From VFZL01 sp046734915 (GTDB lineage: Bacteria; Acidobacteriota; Vicinamibacteria; Vicinamibacterales; CAVVIG01), in assembly GCA_046734915.1 (NCBI GenBank), contig JBKPSC010000279.1, positions 1 through 12,529 on the forward strand: 12,529 bases of DNA, given 5' to 3'. The notes under the pieces were generated by a model that worked only from the letters and a program-made list of their open reading frames with translations, did not search any database and had not been told where the DNA came from. Below are positions 5,143-11,942 of this stretch, one piece after another (positions within the stretch are counted from its first letter, which is position 1; each line of letters opens with the position of its first letter). A program made the translations under genes and the position numbers.

Positions 5143-6309
5143 TTATACCGCAACCCTGTCGGCGTCCTCGACTGTCGCGGCGGTTGGCGGCTCGTGGGGC
5201 ACGGGCATCGGACCGGCCCGCGACGGCACCCAGCGATCCCGCAGCCTGAGCGCCGGCATCTCGATGATCTTGGCGAGGACGACCCCGACGAGCATGGCGA
5301 CCACGAAGGTGACCGCAAAGCGGATCGGAAACGGCAGCGGGAGACGGAGGGCGGGCATCAAGTGAATGATCACCGCCAGATGCCAGAGGTAGATCGAGTA
5401 CGAATACGCGCCCAGCCGGGCCAGCAACCTCGGCAGATACCCAGTTGGGGCCGGCAGGAGCAGCGCCGCCACCACGAGCATGCCGGCGCCAAGCTGGAAG
5501 AGCGTAAAGCCAGCGGTGTGAACGAAGGCATTGGTCCCCAAGGGCCACACGAACGCGGGAATGAAACAGGCGGCGCCAATCGGCAGGAATGGCACACGCC
5601 ACCGGGAAAAGATCGCCGCGAACTTCTCCGGATGCAGATAGAACGCGTAGGCCAGCACGACGCCGAACATCAGCGAGTCGAAGCGGAGATGCGTCGCCAT
5701 CAGGTGATCTGCGTGTGTATAAATCGGCATCCGCCGCCAGTTGATGATGCGGACCGCGAACACGACGACGGTGAGCGCGGCCGCGACATAGAGAATCGGT
5801 TGAAGCGACGAGCGGCTCCGCTTCGCAGACGAAGTCACGACCCAGAAGAGGAGCGGCAGCATCAGATAAAAATGCTCTTCGACCGCCAGCGACCAGGTGT
5901 GGTTCCAGAGCCCCGGAAAGTAGTTCTGAACAAACAGCAGCTCGGCGGCCAGCCGCGCGCCTGAGAACGGCCACCCGGTCGCCGGCAGCAGGATGACCGA
6001 CACGAGGATCAGACACCAGAAGGCCGGGTAGATCTTCCAGCCCCGGCGGAGATAAAAGTTCCACGGCGCGACGGTTCCGCGGCTCAGATATTCGGTGAAG
6101 AGCAGGCCGGAGACGAGAAATCCACTGAGGACGAAGAACAGATCGACGCCCACCCAGCCGCCGCGTTCCCACACCAGAAAGAACTGGTGAAGGGGTGCCG
6201 GCCATCCCGGCATTTCAGACGGCACAGACATGTGACGGCCGATGACGAGGGCGACGGCGACGAACCGAAGCAGGTCCAGATTGACGAGGCGTGACCGCGT
6301 CGAGTTCAC
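5143..6309 (-). CDS. Acyltransferase-3 family membrane O-acyltransferase (OafA/YrhL-like)
   Basis: The product has 388 residues and probably about ten membrane helices, typical for PF01757. Such enzymes move acetyl or other acyl groups from the cytoplasmic side to sugars or lipids of the envelope. Arg15 and His26 form the R-x10-H motif in NLDLLRFVAVALVIGRH. GWVGVDLFFVLSGFL is at about 51-65. FYLRRGWKIYP (85-95) matches the usual arginine-rich loop, with Lys92 where Arg is common. WSLAVEEHFYL and AYSYSIYLWHL are further family signatures. No C-terminal SGNH domain is present, so it would act alone. The start is GTG 6309, with AAAGGG at 6319-6324 and 9 bases of spacing. It starts 19 bases after tpiA and ends 29 bases before secG, so it is probably co-transcribed with both. 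The acceptor is unknown; LPS, peptidoglycan or a membrane lipid are candidates. Confidence 0.92.
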   Translation of the reverse strand: MNSTRSRLVNLDLLRFVAVALVIGRHMSVPSEMPGWPAPLHQFFLVWERGGWVGVDLFFVLSGFLVSGLLFTEYLSRGTVAPWNFYLRRGWKIYPAFWCLILVSVILLPATGWPFSGARLAAELLFVQNYFPGLWNHTWSLAVEEHFYLMLPLLFWVVTSSAKRSRSSLQPILYVAAALTVVVFAVRIINWRRMPIYTHADHLMATHLRFDSLMFGVVLAYAFYLHPEKFAAIFSRWRVPFLPIGAACFIPAFVWPLGTNAFVHTAGFTLFQLGAGMLVVAALLLPAPTGYLPRLLARLGAYSYSIYLWHLAVIIHLMPALRLPLPFPIRFAVTFVVAMLVGVVLAKIIEMPALRLRDRWVPSRAGPMPVPHEPPTAATVEDADRVAV

Positions 6310-6328
6310 GAACGCACGCCCTTTCGCG

Positions 6329-7096
6329 TCAGCTGCTCCCGGACCGGCTGCGGAGCACGATGTCGCTGAAGCCCTTGACGTCCAGACTGGCCCCTCCGAC
6401 CAGGGCCCCGTCGACGTCCGCTTCGCGAGTGAGCTCGGCGATGTTGTCCGGCTTCACCGATCCACCATAGATGACGTGACAATGCTCGGCCGCGTCGGCG
6501 CCAAACCATTGGCGCAACCGGCTGCGGATGTGAGCGTGCGCCTCCTCGGCCTGTGCCGCGGTTGCGACGCGCCCGGTGCCGATGGCCCAGACGGGCTCAT
6601 AGGCGATGACGAGGTCGCTGACCTGCGCGGACGTCAGACCGTCGAGTCCGTCCTTGACCTGTCGATCGAGGATGGCCAGAGTCTGGTCGGCTTCGCGCTC
6701 CTCGAGCGTCTCGCCGACACAGACGATCGAGGTCAGGTCGGCGGCGATGGCCGACATCAGCTTCCGGTTGACGGTCTGATCCGTCTCGCCGAAGAGTCGC
6801 CGCCGCTCGGAGTGGCCGATGATGACGAACTCCGCGCCGGCCTCCTTGATCATCTGAGCGGACACTTCGCCAGTGAATGCCCCCTCGCGCTCCCAGTAGA
6901 GATCCTGCGCGGCGACGCCGACGTTCGTGTTTCGCAGCGCTTCAGCCACGGCGTGGACCGCCAGCAGCGTCGGTGCGACGACGATTTCCACGCCGGTGAT
7001 GTCCTTCACGACCGAGCGGAACTCCTTGGCGAAGACCACCGACTCGGGCACTGTCTTGAACATCTTCCAGTTGCCGGCGATGAAGGGAAGGCGCAT
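6329..7096 (-). CDS. tpiA: Triosephosphate isomerase
   Basis: The enzyme interconverts glyceraldehyde 3-phosphate and dihydroxyacetone phosphate in the cytoplasm. The 255-residue product is full length. All catalytic residues are in place and in almost canonical numbering: Asn9 and Lys11 in GNWKM, His95 in IIGHSERR, and Glu167 in AYEPVWAIGTG. The phosphate-binding YGGSVKPDN follows near residue 210. The start is ATG 7096, 10 bases after the pgk stop, which indicates translation from the same mRNA. The acyltransferase follows after 19 bases. There is nothing unusual in the protein itself. Confidence 0.99.
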   Translation of the reverse strand: MRLPFIAGNWKMFKTVPESVVFAKEFRSVVKDITGVEIVVAPTLLAVHAVAEALRNTNVGVAAQDLYWEREGAFTGEVSAQMIKEAGAEFVIIGHSERRRLFGETDQTVNRKLMSAIAADLTSIVCVGETLEEREADQTLAILDRQVKDGLDGLTSAQVSDLVIAYEPVWAIGTGRVATAAQAEEAHAHIRSRLRQWFGADAAEHCHVIYGGSVKPDNIAELTREADVDGALVGGASLDVKGFSDIVLRSRSGSS

Positions 7097-7106
7097 GGGC
7101 GTCAGC

Positions 7107-8297
7107 CTACTTGTCTGTCAGCGCGGCCACACCAGGCAGCGTCCGGCCGCCAAGGAACTCGAGCGACGCGCCGCCACCGGTCGAAATGTGCGTGATGCGA
7201 TCCGCCACTCTGGCTTTCTTGACCGCCGCAATGGAATCGCCGCCGCCGATGATCGTCGTCCCGGCCACGGCGGCCACCGCGCGGGCCACCGCGTTGGTGC
7301 CCTCCGCGAACTGATCGATCTCGAAGACCCCCATCGGGCCGTTCCAGACGACGGTCTTGGCAGCCGCAATCGCTGCTGCATAAGCCTTGATCGTCGCGGG
7401 GCCGATGTCCACACCCAGTCGGTCGCCGATGGCCGCGTCGCCGACGGTCAACACCTCACTCGGCGCTCCGGCCTCGAGCTTGGGTGTCACCACGTGGTCG
7501 GTCGGGAGGTCCAGTACCACCCCCTTCACCTTCGCATCAGCCTCGATCCGCCGGGCCTCGTCGAGTTTGTCGTCCTCGACGAGCGAGTTGCCCACCGGTA
7601 CTCCGCGGGACTTGAAGAACGTATAGGCCATGGCACCGCCGATGATCAGGCGGTCGACCTTGCTCAGCAGGTTCTCGATGACCTCGATCTTGTCAGACAC
7701 CTTCGCGCCGCCGAGGATGGCGACGAACGGACGCGCAGGTGACTGAAGGGCCTGCCCGAGATACTTCAGCTCCTGCTCCATCAGCAGGCCCGCAGCTGCC
7801 GGCGACAGGTGGTGGGTGATGCCTTCGACCGAGGCGTGGGCGCGGTGCGCCGCGCCGAATGCGTCGTTCACGTATGCGTCGGCCTGAGCGGCAAGCGCGG
7901 CCGCGAAGCCCGGATCGTTCTTCTCTTCCTCCGCATGGAAGCGCAGGTTCTCGAACAGTACAACGCCGGGTCCGGCAGCGTGCGCCATGGCGACGGCCTC
8001 GCTTGCCGGGGTGCCGATGCAGTCTTCCGCGAACGTAACCGGCCGTCCGATCAGTGTCGACAGATGCCCCGAGACCGGTCGCAGACTGTACTCAGGGTTC
8101 GGCTTGCCCTTCGGCCGCCCGAGGTGGCTCGCGAGCATCACCGTCGCGCCATGGTCGAGGGCGTACTTGACGGTCGGCAGCGCGGCGCGGATTCGCGTGT
8201 CGTCGCCGATGACGCCGTTTTTCAGCGGGACGTTGAAGTCGACGCGGACGAAGACACGCTTGCCAGAGAGATCGAGGTCGCGGATGGAATATTTCAT
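7107..8297 (-). CDS. pgk: Phosphoglycerate kinase
   Basis: The enzyme transfers the acyl phosphate of 1,3-bisphosphoglycerate to ADP, the first ATP-yielding step of glycolysis, in the cytoplasm. The 396-residue product has the expected bacterial length. Substrate-site motifs are VRVDFNVP (17-24), ASHLGRPKG (56-64), VLFENLRFHAEEEKND and DAFGAAHRAHAS. The nucleotide-binding C-terminal half has ILGGAKVSDKI, GGAMAYTFF, GGGDS (351-355) and STGGGASLEFL (372-382). The start is ATG 8297 at MKYSIRDLDLSGKRV; its ribosome-binding site is weak (AGCAGC). The 95-base gap to gap carries a heptad-repeat hairpin (8315-8380) immediately upstream. tpiA follows after 10 bases. Confidence 0.99.
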   Translation of the reverse strand: MKYSIRDLDLSGKRVFVRVDFNVPLKNGVIGDDTRIRAALPTVKYALDHGATVMLASHLGRPKGKPNPEYSLRPVSGHLSTLIGRPVTFAEDCIGTPASEAVAMAHAAGPGVVLFENLRFHAEEEKNDPGFAAALAAQADAYVNDAFGAAHRAHASVEGITHHLSPAAAGLLMEQELKYLGQALQSPARPFVAILGGAKVSDKIEVIENLLSKVDRLIIGGAMAYTFFKSRGVPVGNSLVEDDKLDEARRIEADAKVKGVVLDLPTDHVVTPKLEAGAPSEVLTVGDAAIGDRLGVDIGPATIKAYAAAIAAAKTVVWNGPMGVFEIDQFAEGTNAVARAVAAVAGTTIIGGGDSIAAVKKARVADRITHISTGGGASLEFLGGRTLPGVAALTDK

Positions 8298-8314
8298 GAG
8301 CTGCTTGTGATCCT

Positions 8315-8380
8315 ACGTCTTAAGTCTTACGTCTTAAGCCGGCCTGAGACTTAGGACCTGAGACGTAAGACCTAAGACGT
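8315..8380. repeat. Heptad tandem repeats (GTCTTAN)n arranged as an inverted repeat, between gap and pgk
   Basis: Starting at 8317 the plus strand has three consecutive heptads of the form GTCTTAN (8317-8337). From 8379 back to about 8345 the minus strand has five degenerate heptads (GTCTTAG, GTCTTAC, GTCTCAG, GTCCTAA, GTCTCA). The arms at 8315-8338 and 8357-8380 are reverse complements at 21 of 24 positions, so the RNA can form a long imperfect hairpin with CCGGCC (8339-8344) in the loop. The element fills most of the 95-base gap between gap and pgk, 17 bases upstream of the pgk start. It has no T-run. It may be a REP-like intergenic element, an mRNA processing or stability element, or an attenuating structure. 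Confidence 0.8.
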
Positions 8381-8392
8381 CAGCGAGGATCT

Positions 8393-9400
8393 TTACAGGC
8401 CTTTGGCTACCAACAGCCGAAGCAAGTCGACGCACCGATTGGAATAGCCCCACTCGTTGTCGTACCACGACAGCACTTTGACGAAATCGCCGTCCATGAC
8501 TTTCGTGTACGGCGCGTCGACCATCGACGAGTGCGGGTTGCCCTTGAAATCGATCGACACCAGCTCGTCGGTCGAGTACTCGAGGATTCCCTTGAGCGGG
8601 CCATCGGCCGCGGCCTTCAGCGCGGCGTTCACCTCTTCGCCAGTCGTCTTCTTGTCGAGGATGGCGGCCAGGTCGACGACCGAGACGTTGGGCGTCGGCA
8701 CGCGCATCGCGAAGCCATCGAGCTTGCCCTTGAGGTCGGGCAGCACTTCGCCCACGGCAAGCGCCGCACCCGTCGTGGTCGGAATCATCGACAGCGCTGC
8801 CGCTCGCGCGCGACGCAGATCCTTATGTGGCAGATCGAGGAGCTGCTGATCGTTCGTATAGGAATGGATGGTCGTCATCCAACCTTTCTTGATGCCGAAC
8901 GTCTGATGAATGACCTTGGCGAGCGGCGCGAGGCAGTTCGTCGTGCAGGAGGCATTCGAGATGATTTGATGCTTCGCCGGATCGTACTTCTCGTCGTTGA
9001 CTCCTAGAACCAGGGTCAAATCCGGGCCCTTGGCGGGGGCGGTGATCACGACTTTCTTGGCCCCGGCCGCCAGGTGCTTCGCCGCGTCATCGCGACTGGT
9101 GAACAGCCCCGTGGACTCGAAAACGACGTCGACCCCGAGGTCTTTCCACGGCAGCTGCGCCGGATCACGCAATGAGAGGACCTTGAACTCGTCGCCGTCG
9201 ACCGAGATGCCGTCGCCCCTGGCCTCTACCTTCGCGTGCAGATTGCCGAGCACTGAGTCGTACTTCAGCAGGTGTGCCAGCGTCTTGGCATTCGTCAGGT
9301 CGTTGACCGCGACGAAGTCGATATTCTTATCATCGAGCGCCGCGCGCATGATGTTCCGCCCGATACGCCCGAATCCGTTGATGCCGACTCTGACCGCCAT
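8393..9400 (-). CDS. gap: Glyceraldehyde-3-phosphate dehydrogenase, type I
   Basis: The enzyme oxidises and phosphorylates glyceraldehyde 3-phosphate to 1,3-bisphosphoglycerate with NAD in the cytoplasm. The 335-residue product has family length. The N-terminal Rossmann motif is GINGFGRIGR (6-15), and Asp34 in VAVNDLTN points to NAD rather than NADP. The catalytic Cys152 lies in SNASCTTNCLAP and His179 in TTIHSYT. The C-terminus ends YDNEWGYSNRCVDLL. The start ATG 9400 (MAVRVGINGFG) was chosen over the longer open frame to 9421 because AGGAG at 9406-9410 stands 5 bases upstream and the family begins this way. It heads the operon with pgk, tpiA, an acyltransferase and secG. Its predicted promoter (9451-9480) overlaps that of waaA. 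Confidence 0.99.
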   Translation of the reverse strand: MAVRVGINGFGRIGRNIMRAALDDKNIDFVAVNDLTNAKTLAHLLKYDSVLGNLHAKVEARGDGISVDGDEFKVLSLRDPAQLPWKDLGVDVVFESTGLFTSRDDAAKHLAAGAKKVVITAPAKGPDLTLVLGVNDEKYDPAKHQIISNASCTTNCLAPLAKVIHQTFGIKKGWMTTIHSYTNDQQLLDLPHKDLRRARAAALSMIPTTTGAALAVGEVLPDLKGKLDGFAMRVPTPNVSVVDLAAILDKKTTGEEVNAALKAAADGPLKGILEYSTDELVSIDFKGNPHSSMVDAPYTKVMDGDFVKVLSWYDNEWGYSNRCVDLLRLLVAKGL

Positions 9401-9450
9401 CGAAGCTCCTCTCTCTATCACCGTCCCTTACGGCCGGCGACAAACGGCCA

Positions 9451-9480
9451 ATTCTAATGAACCGCCTTGCGGACGGTCAA
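9451..9480 (-). promoter_or_regulatory. Predicted sigma-70-type promoter of the gap operon
   Basis: On the minus strand TTGACC (9475-9480) is followed after 18 bases by TAGAAT (9451-9456), matching 5 of 6 consensus bases in each box. Transcription would start near 9443, leaving a leader of about 43 bases with the AGGAG ribosome-binding site. The -35 lies inside the spacer of the divergent waaA promoter candidate. Confidence 0.65.
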
Positions 9481-9496
9481 ACCCAAACGCTATACT
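9467..9496 (+). promoter_or_regulatory. Predicted sigma-70-type promoter of the waaA-lpxK operon
   Basis: TTGCGG (9467-9472) and TATACT (9491-9496) are 18 bases apart on the plus strand. The -10 is a 5 of 6 match and the -35 only 3 of 6. Transcription would begin near 9503, about 37 bases before the waaA start. It shares 9467-9480 with the divergent gap promoter candidate, so the two probably cannot be occupied at once. Confidence 0.55.
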
Positions 9497-9539
9497 CACG
9501 TCTTCGTAACCGTCACCTCTGTCTGGACTTACGAGCCTG

Positions 9540-10865
9540 ATGTACTTCATCTACAGCTTGTTGACGCTTGGCGTCTTCGCCGTGGCGTCGCCGTACTTCG
9601 TCTATCAGGCCATCCGGTACAAGAAGTACATCGGGAGCCTGCGGCAGCGGCTCGGCTACCTGCCGATCACGTTCAACATCGACGGTGACGAATCCATCTG
9701 GATACACGCCGTGTCGGTCGGCGAAGCGCTCACCGCCCGGGCCCTCGTCGCCGACCTGCGGGCCCGATATCCACGGCTCAAGCTGTATCTCTCGACGACG
9801 ACCATCGCCGGCCAGCAGGTCGCCCGGCGTGGTGTCCAGCACGTGGACGGCGTCTTCTACTTCCCCTTCGACTGGTCGTTCATCGTCCGGCGCACGCTAT
9901 CCATCGTGAAGCCGAGAGTGTTCGTCATGATGGAGACCGAGATCTGGCCCAACCTGTTGCGGTTGTGCGCCGAGCGCGGCATCAAGACGGTGATGGTCAA
10001 CGGCCGCATCTCATCGCGCTCGTATCCGCGCTACAAGTTGATCCGGCCGTTCTTCCGTCGCGTGCTGGCCGACGTCGATCGATTCTGCATGCAGAGCGAC
10101 GAGTCCGCTCGCCGGGTGATCGATCTGGGCGCCGATCCGGCGAAGGTCACGGTCACCGGCAGCCTCAAGTTCGATTCGCTGCAGATTCCGACGCCCGTCG
10201 TGCACGGCAAGCCGCGAGAGCGCGTGCTGCGCTACTTTCGCCTGCCGCCGAACCGTGTCGTGCTGGTGTTTGGCAGCACGGTAAAGGGTGAGGAGTCAGC
10301 GGTGCTCAAGGCGTTCGCGCGGGTCAAGCTGACCGTGCCTTCGGCGCTCGCGATCATCGCGCCCCGTCAGCCCGAACGCTTCGTCGAGGTCGAGCGCATG
10401 GCTCGCGAGGCGGGCTTTGCCACGGTCCGCCGCTCCAACCTGCCGATCGATGCCGAGCCCAAAGCCGACGTCGTGGTGCTCGACACGCTCGGCGAGCTGG
10501 CGCAGGTCTACCAGCTGGCGACGGCGGTCTTTGTCGGCGGAAGCCTCGTCGATCACGGCGGCCACAACATTCTGGAGCCGGCGGCGTTCGGCAAGCCGAT
10601 CGTGTTCGGCCCGCACATGCACAACTTCGCGGAGATCGCCGACACGTTCGTGACGAAACTGGCCGGCATCCAGGTGCAGTCCGACCATGATCTCGAAGAC
10701 GCGATGCTGTCGCTCGTCACCGATCCGGTGCGCCGCGCCCGCCTCGGCGCGGCGGCGCGGGCGCTTGTCGAGGCCAACCGCGGTGCCAAGGACAAGACCC
10801 TGGCTGTCTTCGCCGAGGTCATCCCGTCGCCGGGCGTGGTCAGGCCGTTCCGCCTGGTCCACTGA
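9540..10865 (+). CDS. waaA: 3-deoxy-D-manno-octulosonic acid (Kdo) transferase
   Basis: WaaA adds Kdo from CMP-Kdo to lipid IVA on the inner face of the inner membrane. The 441-residue product is near the family's usual 420-430. An N-terminal membrane anchor (about 2-24) is followed by the conserved basic segment and RLGYLP. WIHAVSVGE contains the expected catalytic Glu62. The first GT-B domain continues with YLSTTTIAGQQVA and METEIWPNLL. The linker motif TGSLKFD and the second domain (VLVFGSTVKGEE, APRQPERF, FVGGSLVDHGGHNILEPAAFGKP) are all present; the last is the CMP-Kdo site. The start is ATG 9540; the ribosome-binding site is weak. lpxK begins 15 bases after the stop, indicating an operon for the last steps of Kdo-lipid A synthesis. 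Whether it adds one or two Kdo units cannot be told from sequence. Confidence 0.97.
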   Translation: MYFIYSLLTLGVFAVASPYFVYQAIRYKKYIGSLRQRLGYLPITFNIDGDESIWIHAVSVGEALTARALVADLRARYPRLKLYLSTTTIAGQQVARRGVQHVDGVFYFPFDWSFIVRRTLSIVKPRVFVMMETEIWPNLLRLCAERGIKTVMVNGRISSRSYPRYKLIRPFFRRVLADVDRFCMQSDESARRVIDLGADPAKVTVTGSLKFDSLQIPTPVVHGKPRERVLRYFRLPPNRVVLVFGSTVKGEESAVLKAFARVKLTVPSALAIIAPRQPERFVEVERMAREAGFATVRRSNLPIDAEPKADVVVLDTLGELAQVYQLATAVFVGGSLVDHGGHNILEPAAFGKPIVFGPHMHNFAEIADTFVTKLAGIQVQSDHDLEDAMLSLVTDPVRRARLGAAARALVEANRGAKDKTLAVFAEVIPSPGVVRPFRLVH

Positions 10866-10880
10866 CAATCGCTTGACGCG

Positions 10881-11942
10881 GTGATCCTTTCTGCCGCCAG
10901 CTCCCTGTACGGCGCCGTCGCGCTCAGGCGACGTCGATGGTTCGCGCACCCTTCGCGTCAGCGCCGTCTCGGTCGTCCTGTCGTCAGCATCGGCAACTTG
11001 TCCGTTGGTGGATCGGGCAAGACCCCAGTCGTCGAGCACGTCGTCCGGCTGCTGCAGGACGCCGGCGAGCGTCCCGCCATCCTGTCGCGCGGTTACGCTC
11101 GCCGGATCAAGAGTGCCGCGGTCACTCTCGTCGCGACCGGCACCCAGGTCGTGGCCGATCTGGATCATGCCGGCGACGAGCCGTTGATGCTCGCGCGGAC
11201 GCTGCCTGGCGTTCCGGTCCTCGTTGGCGCCGATCGCTTTGGCTGCGGACTGCAGGCCGAGCAGCGCTTCGACGTCACCGTGCATGTCCTGGACGATGGG
11301 TTTCAGCACCTGAAATTGTGGCGGGACGTGAATCTGCTGCTGATCGATGAAGACGATCTCGCCGAACGCGTCCTGCCGGCAGGCCGCCTGCGCGAGCCGC
11401 TGTCGGCGGCCGTGGCGGCCGACGCCATCCTCATGGGCAGCGGAGAGCCGACCCGATTCGGACGGGCCGTCGCCGCGCTCGGCGTACCAACGGTGTTTCG
11501 TACCGTGCGCACGCTGGTCGACGTCCACATGATGTCGAGCGGAAAGGTCATCGAGCCGCAGATGGTCGGCCCGGTGTTCGCGGTGGCCGGCATCGCCAAA
11601 CCGCATCGGCTCTTCGAGACGCTGGCGTCGCGCGGCTGGCGGCTCGGCGGCACGCTGGTGTTCCGCGATCACCATCGATTCAGCCAGTCGGATGTCTCTC
11701 GCATCAGTCAGGCGGCCCGCGACGCACAGACGCACATCGTCATCACGACGTCCAAGGACGCGGTCCGCTTCGAGCCACTCGATTACTCGCCCCTGGCGTT
11801 GGCTGTGGCGACGATAGCCACCGGGGTCGAACCGGCCTCGACCTTCGCCGCGTGGCTGCGGGATCGGCTGTCTCGGGCACGAGAGCAGCTCGCCGGCGGC
11901 GCGCGCGGACCTCGCGAAGCCGGAGGTTCGACTTCCCCGTGA
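10881..11942 (+). CDS. lpxK: Tetraacyldisaccharide 4'-kinase
   Basis: LpxK phosphorylates the 4' position of tetraacyl-disaccharide 1-phosphate to make lipid IVA, at the inner membrane. The 353-residue product starts at GTG 10881. A hydrophobic N-terminal segment precedes the P-loop in SIGNLSVGGSGKTP (36-49). Further LpxK signatures are ILSRGYAR, VLDDGFQHL, the GIAKPHRLFE segment, FRDHHRFSQSD and TTSKDAVRFE. The last 30 residues are a low-complexity Ala/Gly/Arg tail of no evident role. It starts 15 bases after waaA and overlaps the next gene by 4 bases (GTGA, 11939-11942), so translation is probably coupled. LpxK acts before WaaA in the pathway although its gene comes second. Confidence 0.97.
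   Translation: MILSAASSLYGAVALRRRRWFAHPSRQRRLGRPVVSIGNLSVGGSGKTPVVEHVVRLLQDAGERPAILSRGYARRIKSAAVTLVATGTQVVADLDHAGDEPLMLARTLPGVPVLVGADRFGCGLQAEQRFDVTVHVLDDGFQHLKLWRDVNLLLIDEDDLAERVLPAGRLREPLSAAVAADAILMGSGEPTRFGRAVAALGVPTVFRTVRTLVDVHMMSSGKVIEPQMVGPVFAVAGIAKPHRLFETLASRGWRLGGTLVFRDHHRFSQSDVSRISQAARDAQTHIVITTSKDAVRFEPLDYSPLALAVATIATGVEPASTFAAWLRDRLSRAREQLAGGARGPREAGGSTSP

Noticed and set aside
5113..5964. 283-codon plus-strand open frame opposite the acyltransferase
   Set aside because: The composition is highly charged and repetitive (Arg, Glu, His, Gln), typical of an antisense frame; the acyltransferase on the other strand has all family motifs.
6242..7195. 317-codon plus-strand open frame opposite tpiA
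   Set aside because: It is an antisense shadow of tpiA and the acyltransferase start, with no recognisable domain.
8315..8380. CRISPR-like array
   Set aside because: The seven-base units are directly adjacent without spacers and are arranged as an inverted repeat, so this is not a CRISPR array.
9401..9421. Longer N-terminus for GAPDH (start at 9421)
   Set aside because: The family begins right at the VRVGINGFG strand, and the AGGAG at 9406-9410 would be inside the longer coding frame.
10296..11735. 479-codon minus-strand open frame opposite waaA and lpxK
   Set aside because: It spans two well-identified genes in antisense and is rich in Arg, His and Asp with no domain. Long antisense frames are expected at this GC content.
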